64,000 nt of DNA from Aquipseudomonas ullengensis (GTDB lineage: Bacteria; Pseudomonadota; Gammaproteobacteria; Pseudomonadales; Pseudomonadaceae), in assembly GCF_014174475.1 (NCBI RefSeq), contig NZ_JACJUD010000004.1, positions 124,001-188,000 on the forward strand, given 5' to 3'. This document shows, in pieces, positions 49,829 to 61,607 of the stretch. A program made the position numbers and the translations under genes. Each line of letters starts with the position of its first letter. The stretch's first letter is position 1. The notes beneath the pieces are model-generated. The model saw only the letters and a program-made list of their open reading frames with translations, was not told the DNA's origin and did not search any database.

Positions 49829-51778
49829 TCACGCCTGCTCCAGCTCCACCAGTGCAGCGCCCTCGCTGACCATATCGCCTTCGCCGCAGAACAGCGCCTT
49901 GACCGTACCGGCATGCGGCGCGCGGATGCTGTGTTCCATCTTCATCGCTTCCAGCACCACCAGGGCGGTACCGGCTTCGACGACCTGGCCGGGTTCTACC
50001 AGTACACGCACGATGCTGCCGTTCATGGGCGCAGTCAGGCCACCCTGATGGGCATGGCCGGCTTCGGCAGCGGCGATGGGGTCGAAGCGGCGCACGGGGT
50101 GCAGCTCGCCATTCCACTCCAGGTACAGGGTGTCGCCCTGGCGGATGGCTTGCAGCCGGCGTTGTACGGTGGATGACTGGGTGGCGGCACAGATCAGCGT
50201 GTCGCCTTGCAGCTTGGCTTGGCCGGTTGGGCGGGCCTTGTGCTCATGGTCAGCGCTGCACAGGTGCAGTTCGGTTTCCGCTCGCAGGCCGGCACGCCAG
50301 CCATCGCGGGCATTCCATGGCGAATGGTAGTCGTCATGTCGGGGTTGCTGCGGCTCGCTTTGCAGCCAGGCATCGGCGGCCAGTTGCCAGAATTCATCCG
50401 GTAGCTCGGCGCTGGCCGGCAACAGGGCGTCCTGGTGACGGGCGATAAACCCGGTGTCCAGCTGCGCATCGGCGAAGGCCGGATGGGCCAGCACGCGACG
50501 CAGGAACGCCAGGTTGGTCTTGAAACCACCCACGGCGGTTTCCTCGAGCATGGCCAGCAGGCGCTGACGGGCCTGCTCGCGGTCTTCGCCCCAGGCGACC
50601 AGTTTGGCCAGCATCGGGTCGTAGAACGGCGACACCGTGTCACCTTCGGCGACGCCACTGTCGACCCGACGGCCTGGCCCGGCAGCCGGCTCGCGGTACA
50701 GGGCCAGGTCGCCGGAAGCCGGCAGGAAGTCATGCTCGGTATCTTCGGCGTACAGGCGCACTTCGATGGCGTGGCCATTGAGCGGCACCTGCGCCTGGGT
50801 CATCGGCAGCGCTTCGCCACGCGCTACGCGAATCTGCCAGGCCACCAGGTCGAGGCCAGTGATGGCTTCGGTGACGGGGTGCTCGACCTGCAGGCGGGTG
50901 TTCATCTCCATGAAGAAGAACTGGCCGCGTGCATCCAGCAGGAACTCCACGGTGCCGGCACCGACATAGCCGATGGCCTGGGCGGCCTTGACTGCCGCTT
51001 CGCCCATGGCGCGGCGCAGCTCGGGTGTCAGGCCAGGGGCAGGGGCCTCTTCGACCACTTTCTGGTGACGGCGCTGGATCGAGCAGTCGCGTTCGTTGAG
51101 GTACAGGCAGTTGCCGTGCTGGTCGGCGAACACCTGGATCTCCACATGGCGTGGCTGCAGCACGTACTTTTCCACCAGCATGCGCGAGTCGCCGAATGCC
51201 GATTGCGCTTCACGCTGGGCCGATTGCAGGGCTTCGGCCAGCTCGGCTTCGCGCTCGACCACCTTCATGCCCTTGCCGCCACCACCGGCGGCGGCCTTGA
51301 GCAGTACCGGGTAGCCGATGCGTTCGGCGGCAACGCGGAAGGTGTCCACGTCCTGGGCTTCGCCGTGGTAACCGGGCACCAGCGGTACGCCGGCGTCGTC
51401 CATCAGTGCCTTGGCCGCGGATTTGCTGCCCATGGCATCGATGGCGCTGGCCGGCGGGCCGAGGAACACCAGGCCGGCGGCTTCGATGGCGCGGGCGAAA
51501 CCGGCGTTTTCCGAGAGGAACCCGTAGCCCGGGTGAATCGCCTGGGCGCCGGTGGCCTTTGCGGCAGCGAGGATCTTGTCGATCAGCAGGTAGCTATCGG
51601 CCGGCTTGGCGCCGCCCAGGTCCACGGCCATGTCGGCTTCGCGCACATGCCGGGCGTTACGGTCGATGGCGCTGTGCACCGCGACGGTTTTCAGGCCCAG
51701 GGCCTTGGCCGTACGCATCACCCGGCAGGCGATCTCGCCGCGGTTGGCGATGAGTACGGTGTCGATGTAGTTAGCCAT
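49829..51778 (-). CDS. liuD: Methylcrotonyl-CoA carboxylase, biotin-containing alpha subunit
   Basis: 649 aa. The biotin carboxylase domain starts DTVLIANRGEIACRVMRTA, with the ATP-grasp loop AAAGGGGKGMK and EMNTRLQVEHPVTE. The C-terminal biotin carrier domain carries VVLEAMKMEHS, whose Lys is biotinylated. With LiuB it carboxylates 3-methylcrotonyl-CoA. The start at 51778 (MANYIDTV) has AGGAG upstream; the frame is open further but unconserved. The gene follows liuC by two bases. Confidence 0.96.
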   Translation of the reverse strand: MANYIDTVLIANRGEIACRVMRTAKALGLKTVAVHSAIDRNARHVREADMAVDLGGAKPADSYLLIDKILAAAKATGAQAIHPGYGFLSENAGFARAIEAAGLVFLGPPASAIDAMGSKSAAKALMDDAGVPLVPGYHGEAQDVDTFRVAAERIGYPVLLKAAAGGGGKGMKVVEREAELAEALQSAQREAQSAFGDSRMLVEKYVLQPRHVEIQVFADQHGNCLYLNERDCSIQRRHQKVVEEAPAPGLTPELRRAMGEAAVKAAQAIGYVGAGTVEFLLDARGQFFFMEMNTRLQVEHPVTEAITGLDLVAWQIRVARGEALPMTQAQVPLNGHAIEVRLYAEDTEHDFLPASGDLALYREPAAGPGRRVDSGVAEGDTVSPFYDPMLAKLVAWGEDREQARQRLLAMLEETAVGGFKTNLAFLRRVLAHPAFADAQLDTGFIARHQDALLPASAELPDEFWQLAADAWLQSEPQQPRHDDYHSPWNARDGWRAGLRAETELHLCSADHEHKARPTGQAKLQGDTLICAATQSSTVQRRLQAIRQGDTLYLEWNGELHPVRRFDPIAAAEAGHAHQGGLTAPMNGSIVRVLVEPGQVVEAGTALVVLEAMKMEHSIRAPHAGTVKALFCGEGDMVSEGAALVELEQA

Positions 51779-51780
51779 GC

Positions 51781-52575
51781 TTATTGCTCCTGCCAGGCCG
51801 GTTTGCGCTTGTTGAGGAAGGCATTCAGGCCCTCCTGGCCTTCGGCGCTGACGCGAATGCGCGCAATGGCACTTTCGGTGTGGCGGCGCAGGGCAGGGCT
51901 GAGCACGCCGCTGGCGACCTCGCGCAGCAGCTCCTTGCTCTCCAGCATGGCCTGCGGGCTGTTCAGTAGCAGGTTGCTGACCCAGTGTTCGACCTGGGTT
52001 TCCAGTTCGCTGACGGCATAGCACTCGGCGAGCAGGCCGAGGTTGCGTGCCTGGTCGCCATTGAAGCGCTCGGCGGTCAATGAATAGCGCCGCGCGGTAC
52101 GTTCGCCGAGGGCCTGGACGACGAAGGGGCTGATGACCGCTGGCGCCAGGCCGATGCGCACTTCAGACAGGGAAAACAGCGCGTCTGCGCTGCCGATGGC
52201 CATGTCGCAGGCGCTGACCAGGCCCACCGCACCACCAAAGGCGGCGCCCTGGACCACTGCCAGGGTCGGGACCTTCAGGCCGTGCAGGCTGTACATCAGT
52301 TCGCCCAGCTCATGGGAGTCGGCCAGGTTAGCCTCGTAGTCGAGGGTGGCCGAGTGCTGCATCCAGGCCAGGTCGGCGCCGGCGGAGAAGTGCTTGCCGC
52401 GTCCGCGCAGCAGCAGGAAGCGCAGACTGGTGTCAGCCTGGACAGCCGCGATGGCAAGGATCAGCTCGCGGATCATCTCGGCATTGAAGGCGTTGTTCTT
52501 CTCCGGGCGATTGAGCCAGAGAGTGGCGAAGCCGCGTGGGTCTTTTTCAAGTTGTACGGTGGTGAAAGCGCTCAT
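51781..52575 (-). CDS. liuC: 3-methylglutaconyl-CoA hydratase
   Basis: 264 aa crotonase-fold enzyme hydrating 3-methylglutaconyl-CoA to HMG-CoA. Conserved RPEKNNAFNAEMI, GRGKHFSAGADLAWM (oxyanion hole and CoA pocket), and QGAAFGGAVGLVSACDMA with the downstream acidic catalytic region. The ATG at 52575 with GGAG upstream starts MSAFTTVQLEKD. Other crotonases look similar; the liu position fixes the assignment. Confidence 0.93.
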   Translation of the reverse strand: MSAFTTVQLEKDPRGFATLWLNRPEKNNAFNAEMIRELILAIAAVQADTSLRFLLLRGRGKHFSAGADLAWMQHSATLDYEANLADSHELGELMYSLHGLKVPTLAVVQGAAFGGAVGLVSACDMAIGSADALFSLSEVRIGLAPAVISPFVVQALGERTARRYSLTAERFNGDQARNLGLLAECYAVSELETQVEHWVSNLLLNSPQAMLESKELLREVASGVLSPALRRHTESAIARIRVSAEGQEGLNAFLNKRKPAWQEQ

Positions 52576-52587
52576 CTGAACTCCAGC

Positions 52588-52637
52588 GTAGGGCGGGTGA
52601 AACCCGCGTGGGCTCTGGCGGGTTTCACCCGCCCTAC
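52588..52637. repeat. 50-bp perfect inverted repeat
   Basis: GTAGGGCGGGTGAAACCCGC, a ten-base loop, then the exact reverse complement (20-bp arms), between liuC and liuB. Confidence 0.9.
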
Positions 52638-52646
52638 GGTTAACGG

Positions 52647-54254
<1,608 letters not shown>

Positions 54255-54284
54255 CGAGTTGGCTCCGTCGAATGAGGTGCTTTC

Positions 54285-54372
54285 GTAGGAGCCAGCTTGC
54301 TGGCGATCCAAGACTAACCGGCAACATAAGCGCTGCTAGTTAAGCCGTGATCGCCAGCAAGCTGGCTCCTAC
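54285..54372. repeat. REP-like inverted repeat between liuB and liuA
   Basis: Arms GTAGGAGCCAGCTTGCTGGC and GCCAGCAAGCTGGCTCCTAC, each also internally palindromic, flank a centre of about 48 bp. Confidence 0.85.
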
Positions 54373-54384
54373 AGGTGCGTCGCC

Positions 54385-55548
54385 TTACTTGGTTTCGTTG
54401 AACAGCTCGCGGCCGATCAGCATGCGGCGGATTTCGCTGGTGCCGGCGCCAATTTCGTAGAGCTTGGCGTCACGCAGCAGGCGGCCGGCCGGGTACTCGT
54501 TGGTGTAGCCGTTGCCGCCGAGGATCTGGATGGTGTCCAGGGCCATCTTGGTGGCCATTTCAGCGGTGTAGAGGATCACCGCGGCGGCGTCCTTGCGCGA
54601 TTCCTCGCCGCGGTCGCAAGCCTTGGCGACGTTGTACAGGTAGGACTTGGACGCGTTCATGCCGGCGTACATGTCGGCCAGCTTGCCCTGGATCAGCTGG
54701 AACTCGCCGATCGCCTGGTTGAACTGGCGACGCTCGTGCACGTAAGGCACGACCACATCCATGCAGGCTTGCATGATCCCGGTGGGGCCGCCGGAGAGCA
54801 CAGTGCGCTCGTAGTCCAGGCCACTCATCAACACCGCAACGCCGCGACCTTCCTGGCCGAGGATGTTCTCCGCCGGCACTTCCACGTCCTGGAACACCAG
54901 TTCACAGGTGTTGGAGCCGCGCATGCCGAGCTTGTCCAGCTTCTGGTGGCGGGAGAAACCCTTGAAATCACGCTCGACGATGAACGCGGTCATGCCCTTG
55001 GAGCCGGCAGCGACGTCGGTCTTGGCATAGATCACGTAGGTGTGGGCATCCGGGCCGTTGGTGATCCACATCTTGTTGCCGTTGAGCACATAGTGGTCGC
55101 CACGCTTGTCGGCACGCAGCTTCATCGACACCACGTCGGAGCCGGCATTGGGCTCGCTCATGGCCAGGGCACCGATGTGCTCGCCGGAACACAGCTTGGG
55201 CAGGTACTTGGTCTTCTGCGCGTGTGTGCCGTTCTTGTGGATCTGGTTGACGCACAGGTTGGAGTGGGCGCCGTAGGACAGGCCGACCGAGGCGGAGGCG
55301 CGGCTGATCTCTTCCATGGCTACCACATGGGCCAGGTAGCCCATGTCGGTGCCGCCGAACTCTTCCGCGACCGTCATGCCGAGCAGGCCCATGTCACCGA
55401 ACTTGCGCCACATGTCCATGGGGAACTCGTTGTTTGCGTCGATCTGGGCAGCGCGCGGGGCCAGCTCGGCCTGGGCGAACTGGCGGACCGAGTCGCGCAG
55501 CATGTCGATGGTTTCACCGAGGTCGAAGTTCAGGGAGGGATAGCTCAT
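54385..55548 (-). CDS. liuA: Isovaleryl-CoA dehydrogenase
   Basis: 387 aa FAD enzyme oxidising isovaleryl-CoA to 3-methylcrotonyl-CoA, the first liu step. [46 protein letters not shown] with the Glu region typical of isovaleryl-CoA dehydrogenases, and [20 protein letters not shown] are present. First structural gene after liuR, 29 bp downstream of it, with a GGTGG ribosome-binding site. Confidence 0.96.
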   Translation of the reverse strand: MSYPSLNFDLGETIDMLRDSVRQFAQAELAPRAAQIDANNEFPMDMWRKFGDMGLLGMTVAEEFGGTDMGYLAHVVAMEEISRASASVGLSYGAHSNLCVNQIHKNGTHAQKTKYLPKLCSGEHIGALAMSEPNAGSDVVSMKLRADKRGDHYVLNGNKMWITNGPDAHTYVIYAKTDVAAGSKGMTAFIVERDFKGFSRHQKLDKLGMRGSNTCELVFQDVEVPAENILGQEGRGVAVLMSGLDYERTVLSGGPTGIMQACMDVVVPYVHERRQFNQAIGEFQLIQGKLADMYAGMNASKSYLYNVAKACDRGEESRKDAAAVILYTAEMATKMALDTIQILGGNGYTNEYPAGRLLRDAKLYEIGAGTSEIRRMLIGRELFNETK

Positions 55549-55577
55549 GGTTCCACCTGTAATTATTTGAATTAGGT

Positions 55578-55976
55578 TTAGCTGGTAACGGTTTGATTCT
55601 TAATGGTTTCAGCTAGCGCTATCTGGCAGCGCTCTTCGGCGGTATCCAGCTCCAGCTGCATCTGCTGGATGTCCAGCAGCTGTTGCTCCAGCTGGGCGCG
55701 GCGCTCGGTGATCTTGTTCATGAAGGTCTCCAGCTGCTTGCGGTTGCCGCCAGCCGGGTCATACAACTCGATCAGCTCCTTGCACTCGGCGAGGGAGAAA
55801 CCGATGCGCTTGCCGCGCAGAATCAGCTTGAGGGTCACCTTGTCCTTGGCCGTGTAGATGCGCTCCTGGCCACGGCGCTCGGGGGCGAGCATGCCTTGCT
55901 CCTCGTAGAAGCGGATGGCGCGGGTGGTGATATCCAGCTCGCGAGCCAGATCGGAAATGCTGTAGTTGGCGGCCAT
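55578..55976 (-). CDS. liuR: MerR-family regulator LiuR
   Basis: 132 aa. N-terminal winged helix with [23 protein letters not shown], then [12 protein letters not shown] and the long dimerisation helix ([17 protein letters not shown]). No metal-binding cysteine cluster at the C-terminus, so a thioester ligand rather than a metal is likely, consistent with known LiuR. It leads the liu operon and two palindromes lie just upstream. Ribosome-binding site is weak. Confidence 0.93.
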   Translation of the reverse strand: MAANYSISDLARELDITTRAIRFYEEQGMLAPERRGQERIYTAKDKVTLKLILRGKRIGFSLAECKELIELYDPAGGNRKQLETFMNKITERRAQLEQQLLDIQQMQLELDTAEERCQIALAETIKNQTVTS

Positions 55977-55997
55977 GGAAGAACGTCTGCGTGGTCT

Positions 55998-56037
55998 GCT
56001 TTACGTTAACGTAAAGCAGGTTGACGTTAACGTCAAC
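55998..56037. promoter_or_regulatory. Twin palindromic operators upstream of liuR
   Basis: GCTTTACGTTAACGTAAAGC (55998-56017, perfect 20 bp) and GTTGACGTTAACGTCAAC (56020-56037, perfect 18 bp). Both share the core ACGTTAACGT with centres 20.5 bp apart, about two helical turns. Likely LiuR binding sites. Confidence 0.8.
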
Positions 56038-56064
56038 GTAACGGCGCAGAGAAAGGCGCAAAAG

Positions 56065-56096
56065 AAAAAGCCCCGCATGTGCGAGGCCTTTTTTAT
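56065..56096. terminator. Bidirectional terminator between liuR and the LysR gene
   Basis: AAAAAGCCCCGCA-TG-TGCGAGGCCTTTTTT: stem with one mismatch and U-tracts in both directions. It ends the minus-strand LysR transcript before liuR. Confidence 0.85.
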
Positions 56097-56112
56097 TCAA
56101 TGGGTTATGAGA

Positions 56113-57054
56113 TTAACTTGAAGCTTTGAGTTCACTCTCGATCTTCTTTTCCTGGGCCGTAACCTGCTGGGCGATCTCGATGATCTGCTCACGCATCCAG
56201 CGGTTGGCCGGGTCCTGGTCGGTGCTTTCGTGCCAGTACAGGTGGGTTTCCAGCGGCGGCACGTCATTCACCGGCAACTGCATGTAGTGCAGGCCATGGC
56301 GCCGGGCGAAGCGCTCGGGCACGGTCATCGCCATGTCGGTGTGCAGCAGCACGGTGGAGGCCATCATGTAGTGCTGCGAGCGCAGGGTGACCTTGCGCTG
56401 CAGGCCCATCTTGCCCAGCGACAGGTCGATATAGCCGAGGCCACTGCGGCGGCTGGAGATCTGGATATGGGTCAGAGACAGGTATTCATCCAGGCTGATC
56501 TTGTCCTTGGCCAGCGGGTGGCCATGGCGTACGGCGCACACGTAGCGGTCGTCCAGCAGCTTGACGTGGCGCACCTGCGGGTCGGTATTGAGCGGCGCAT
56601 CGACGGCGAAATCCAGGCGGCCGGCGGCCAGTTCCTTGGTGGTTTCACGGCGTTTGGAGAGGAAGCTCTCGATCTGCACGGCCGGCGCCAGGCGACGCAG
56701 GCGCTGGAACAGCGGCGGCAGGATGATCGCCTCGGTGAGGTCGGTCATGCTGATGCGGTAGGTCTTGTTGGCCTGCGCCGGGTTGAAGGTGCGGCTTTCC
56801 TGTACCGACACGCGTAGCTGCTGCAGGGCGTTGCGCACCGGGCCGATGATGTTCTGCGCCATCGGCGTGGGCACCATGCCCTGGGCGGTACGCACGAACA
56901 GCGGGTCGTTGAAGGTCTCGCGCAGACGGGCCAGGGCGTTGGAAACCGCCGGCTGGGTGATGCCGACAATCTGCCCGGCGCGGGTCAGGTTGGCCTCGGT
57001 ATAGATGGCGTCGAAGACGACGAAGAGGTTGAGATCGACCTTGTTCAAGTTCAT
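56113..57054 (-). CDS. LysR-family transcriptional regulator
   Basis: 313 aa. N-terminal HTH (LNLFVVFDAIYTEANLTRAG, ITQPAVSNALARLRE) and the periplasmic-binding-like effector domain from about residue 95. GGAG precedes the ATG at 57054. It is divergent from the acyl-CoA dehydrogenase at 57219 with about 165 bp between starts, so that gene is the natural target. Effector unknown; some related regulators act on virulence genes. Confidence 0.9.
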   Translation of the reverse strand: MNLNKVDLNLFVVFDAIYTEANLTRAGQIVGITQPAVSNALARLRETFNDPLFVRTAQGMVPTPMAQNIIGPVRNALQQLRVSVQESRTFNPAQANKTYRISMTDLTEAIILPPLFQRLRRLAPAVQIESFLSKRRETTKELAAGRLDFAVDAPLNTDPQVRHVKLLDDRYVCAVRHGHPLAKDKISLDEYLSLTHIQISSRRSGLGYIDLSLGKMGLQRKVTLRSQHYMMASTVLLHTDMAMTVPERFARRHGLHYMQLPVNDVPPLETHLYWHESTDQDPANRWMREQIIEIAQQVTAQEKKIESELKASS

Positions 57055-57218
57055 TGCCTGCTCCGTGCTGCTGATACCTAATCATGCCAGATCATATATT
57101 GCTTATGAATGTTGATAAGGCCGGAAAATAGGTTAGATAAATCGTGGGTGCTGTTCTAGCATCATTTCCAGAGCAAAACCACACCCACTTCTCCAGGCCG
57201 TCAGTAAGGTATCGCCCC

Positions 57219-58448
<1,230 letters not shown>

Positions 58449-58466
58449 TCCCGGCTCGGTAATGCA

Positions 58467-58497
58467 CAAGGCCCGCTGATGCGGGCCTTGTCGTTTT
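58467..58497 (+). terminator. Terminator after the acyl-CoA dehydrogenase gene
   Basis: CAAGGCCCGC-TGAT-GCGGGCCTTG, perfect 10-bp stem, then TCGTTTT. Confidence 0.9.
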
Positions 58498-58541
58498 CAG
58501 ATGCAGCATGGAGGAGTACTGCGGGGCCATTTCACCCGCTC

Positions 58542-58646
58542 CGTCATTCCCGCGAAGGCGGGAATCCAGGAGGCTGCAGTCAACTCGGCGTCACAGGAAT
58601 ACTCGGTGTTGCTGGTTTCTGGATCCCCGCCTACGCGGGGATGACG
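58542..58646. repeat. MITE-like element with CGTCATTCCCGCG ends
   Basis: 105 bp. The left end CGTCATTCCCGCGAAGGCGGG and the right end CCCCGCCTACGCGGGGATGACG are inverted relatives, each itself a hairpin, around a centre of about 50 bp. This repeat type is common in proteobacterial genomes and is presumably moved by a transposase encoded elsewhere. Confidence 0.85.
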
Positions 58647-58668
58647 AAATCGAGGATCCTCAGAGGTT

Positions 58669-58851
58669 CTACGTTTCACCATGAGGGATAACCCCGGCAT
58701 GTTGGCGCAACCAGTCCAGGCGCATGTGCAGTTGTGCCGCGAAGGTGCGTGCGGCCAGCTCCTCATGGAAGCTCACGGCACGCCGGCCCATATGCACCAG
58801 CCAGTACCGGCGCCCCTTCAGCTCGCGGGTTTCGATCCGCACATCCTGCAT
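58669..58851 (-). CDS. Small conserved-looking protein, function unknown
   Basis: 60 aa (MQDVRIETRELKGRRYWLVH at its start), rich in Arg and aromatic residues, with an Ala-rich helix at about 33-45. It begins at the very end of the TerC gene stop codon, so it may be cotranscribed and coupled. The frame is uninterrupted and its codon choice fits the host. No family recognised. Confidence 0.5.
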   Translation of the reverse strand: MQDVRIETRELKGRRYWLVHMGRRAVSFHEELAARTFAAQLHMRLDWLRQHAGVIPHGET

Positions 58852-59837
58852 TACTGCTCGCTCTGTGGCCGGTCACGGGTTTTCAGCAGGGACAGCAGCA
58901 CGCCGCCCACCAGCAAGCCGAAGGTTACGCCGAGGGAGAGTAGGGCGGGGATCTTGCCGATGAAGCCATGCAGGAAAATCTTGCCGCCAATGAAGATCAG
59001 CACCAGTGCCAGGGCGTACTTCAGGTAGACGAAGCGGTGCATCAGTGCGGCCAGGGCGAAGTACAGCGAGCGCAGGCCGAGGATGGCGAAGATGTTCGAG
59101 GTGTAGACGATGAACGGGTCCTGGGTGATGGAGAACACCGCGGGCACGCTGTCTACGGCGAACACCAGGTCGGCCAGTTCGATCAGCACCAGGGCGAGGA
59201 ACAGCGGCGTGGCGTAGAGCAGGGACTGTCCCGCGTTGTCGCGCTGGCGCACGAAGAAATGCCCGCCATGCAAGGTGTCGGTCATGCGGATGTGCTTGCG
59301 CAGGAAGCGCAGCATTGGATTGTTCGCCAGATCCGGCTGATGGTCGGGGCTGCTGAACATCATCTTGACCCCGGTGAACAGCAGGAACGCGCCGAACAGG
59401 TAGAGGATCCAGTCGAACTCCTTCACCAGCGCCGTGCCCAGGCCGATCATGATTGCGCGCAGCACAATCACCCCGATGATGCCCCAGAACAGCACCCGAT
59501 GCTGGTAGCGCCGCGGGATGGCGAAGAAGCTGAAGATCATCGCCATGACGAACACGTTGTCCATCGACAGCGATTGCTCGATCAGAAAGCCGGTGTAGAA
59601 CTCCAGCGCACTCTGTGCACCCAGCTCGAACCACACCCATACGCCGAACAGCAGGCCGACGCTGAAATAGCCGCTGTACAGCAGCAGGCTCTCGCGCATC
59701 TCGATTTCGTGTTGGTCGCGGTGCAGGACGCCGAGGTCGAACACCAGCAGGGCGACAACGATGACCATGAAACTCAGCCACAGCCAGGTGGCAGTGCCGA
59801 GCAGGGGGGTATTGAGCAATAGCAGCAGTTCGTTCAT
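58851..59837 (-). CDS. TerC-family membrane protein (Alx-like)
   Basis: 328 aa with about nine hydrophobic segments. TerC-family landmarks: an acidic pair in SLSMDNVFVMAMIF and in IELADLVFAVDSVPAVFSI, whose Asp residues are thought to take part in metal transport. E. coli Alx exports manganese and is induced at high pH. GGAGG precedes the ATG. No yybP-ykoY-like riboswitch core is visible upstream. Tellurite resistance should not be assumed. Confidence 0.92.
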   Translation of the reverse strand: MNELLLLLNTPLLGTATWLWLSFMVIVVALLVFDLGVLHRDQHEIEMRESLLLYSGYFSVGLLFGVWVWFELGAQSALEFYTGFLIEQSLSMDNVFVMAMIFSFFAIPRRYQHRVLFWGIIGVIVLRAIMIGLGTALVKEFDWILYLFGAFLLFTGVKMMFSSPDHQPDLANNPMLRFLRKHIRMTDTLHGGHFFVRQRDNAGQSLLYATPLFLALVLIELADLVFAVDSVPAVFSITQDPFIVYTSNIFAILGLRSLYFALAALMHRFVYLKYALALVLIFIGGKIFLHGFIGKIPALLSLGVTFGLLVGGVLLSLLKTRDRPQSEQ

Positions 59838-59997
59838 CGGGCCTCCGTCAAGGATTGATCAAGACAGTGACTCCGACATCACGGTGAAGATTCACCGCCA
59901 GAGGGGCCCGGCGCCACTGATCCAAGGCTAGCGGCCAGTGGCGAGGCAGACAAATCGACGGCGGTTACAAGAGGTGTCGAGGAGCGCAGGCACACCT

Positions 59998-60062
59998 GTA
60001 GGAGCGAGCTCTGTTCGCGAAGCGCCTTGTGCGGAATTTTCGCGGGCAGAGCTCGCTCCTAC
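59998..60062. repeat. GTAGGAGCGAGCTCTG inverted-repeat element
   Basis: Arms GTAGGAGCGAGCTCTGTTCG and GGGCAGAGCTCGCTCCTAC; same family as 49755-49821. Confidence 0.85.
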
Positions 60063-60078
60063 AAAGGGCAGGGCGGAA

Positions 60079-61452
60079 TCAGTACACCCAGACTTCCACT
60101 CGGCGGTTCTTCAGGCGGCCTTCATCGCCACTGTTGGCGGCCACGGGTAGCTGCTCGCCGAGGCCGGTGATGTCGCGGAAGATCACGCCACCCTTGGCCA
60201 GTTCACGGCGCACGGCCATGGCGCGCAGCTTGGACAGCAAGGCGGCTCGGGCCGGATCATTCTTCGGGTCACCGAAGCCCACCAGCACCACCTGGTGGCG
60301 CAGCTTGTCCTGGCTCTTGAGGTACTCCAGCACGCGGTCGACATCGTGCTGTGCCTTGTTGTCGAGGGTGGCACTGCTTTCCTGGAAGCGGAAGTTCACC
60401 GACAGGCGCTGCGCCTCCTGGGTCAGGCGCTGGTAGTCGGCCGGCATGGCCGGGTTGGGCGCCACCTGCACGGCTTGTACGGTCTGCGGGATGAACCCGC
60501 TTTTTGCCACGATGGCCTGGCCTTGCGGGCTGTGGGCGAACTGCACCAGGGCCTGGACCCAGGCATTGGTGGTGCCTGGCGGGTTATAGAGGAACAGTCG
60601 GCGCGACAGCGGGTAATCCTCGGTGGCGATCAGCGTGGCGCTGGGCAGCATGGGTTGCGACTCGCCATCGGCAATCGCCACGGCCTTGCTCTGACGAATA
60701 TAGGGCAGGCCGATGAAACCGATGCCGCTGGGGTCCTGGCTAACGCCGTCGGACAGCTGATCGCTCGACTCGAAGCGTTTGGCGCCAGCAGCCAAGGCCT
60801 TGCCGTGGGCGGCCAGGACCAGCTCCTTGAAGGTGTCGTAGGTGCCGGACTTGTCATCGCGGGCATACAGGGTGATGGCGCCACCACGGCCACCGAGTTG
60901 CTCCCAGGTGCGCACTTCGCCGGAAAAGATCTGCGCCAGTTGCTCGGTACTCAGGCTCGACAGTGGGTTGGCCGGGTTCAGGATGATGGCCAGGCCATCG
61001 ATGGCGATGACCTGTTCGGCGGCCAGGCTGTGCATGTCGCCGAGGCCGGCGAGCGCTTGCGTTTCGGCCTCCTTGATCGGCCGCGACGAGGCCGCGAGGT
61101 CGGCGCTGCCATCCTGCAAGGAGGTGAAGCCGGTGCCCGAACCGTGGGCGGCCACGTTGATGGTCAAGGTGCGGCCCTGTTCGTCTTCGGTCAGCACCTG
61201 CTGCTCGTTCTCGGTGGTTGTGGCAGCGATGCGTACATTGCGCATGCCTTGCTGCTCGAACAGCCCCTTGACCAGGGCCGGGCCGAGTTTGGCGCCGATG
61301 GTGTTGGAACCCTGGATACGCAGCAGCGCAGCATTCTCGACCGGAGCGGCGAACACCGACCAGGGCAGGGCATAGAGGATGAAGCAGAGGATGATCCAGG
61401 TGTAGGTTTGGTTCAGGAGAGGGCGATCACTGATTGACAGGGCGCACGACAT
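60079..61452 (-). CDS. PstS-like phosphate-binding protein fused to OmpA domain
   Basis: 457 aa. N-terminal hydrophobic segment TWIILCFILYALPWSVFAA acts as signal peptide. Residues about 45-310 are a PstS-type binding fold (LRIQGSNTIGAKL, SGTGFTSLQDGSADLAASSRPI, ARDDKSGTYDTFKELVL). From about 340, an OmpA C-terminal peptidoglycan-binding domain follows (LSVNFRFQESSATLDNKAQHDVDRV in part, then GDEGRLKNRRVEVWVY). A ligand-binding module would thus be tethered to the cell wall. No pst transport genes are adjacent, so a sensing or scavenging role is possible. Confidence 0.88.
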   Translation of the reverse strand: MSCALSISDRPLLNQTYTWIILCFILYALPWSVFAAPVENAALLRIQGSNTIGAKLGPALVKGLFEQQGMRNVRIAATTTENEQQVLTEDEQGRTLTINVAAHGSGTGFTSLQDGSADLAASSRPIKEAETQALAGLGDMHSLAAEQVIAIDGLAIILNPANPLSSLSTEQLAQIFSGEVRTWEQLGGRGGAITLYARDDKSGTYDTFKELVLAAHGKALAAGAKRFESSDQLSDGVSQDPSGIGFIGLPYIRQSKAVAIADGESQPMLPSATLIATEDYPLSRRLFLYNPPGTTNAWVQALVQFAHSPQGQAIVAKSGFIPQTVQAVQVAPNPAMPADYQRLTQEAQRLSVNFRFQESSATLDNKAQHDVDRVLEYLKSQDKLRHQVVLVGFGDPKNDPARAALLSKLRAMAVRRELAKGGVIFRDITGLGEQLPVAANSGDEGRLKNRRVEVWVY

Positions 61453-61607
61453 TTAGCTGACACCTTAATTCCGTGGGTGAGCTGCCGTGCCGGGGCGGCA
61501 CGGACGTTCAGGTGCGCGAAGAATAAGAAGGAATGATTGCGGAAAGATGACGAGACACAGCAAAAGGCCCTTGCCAGAGCGTTGTGCGTTACTTGCTCAG
61601 CGCTGGC

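Noticed and set aside
50435..52021. 528-codon open frame on the plus strand opposite liuD/liuC
   Set aside because: Antisense shadow of conserved liu genes; low-complexity product.
59838..59940. yybP-ykoY manganese riboswitch before the TerC gene
   Set aside because: The conserved core of that riboswitch is not visible in the leader.
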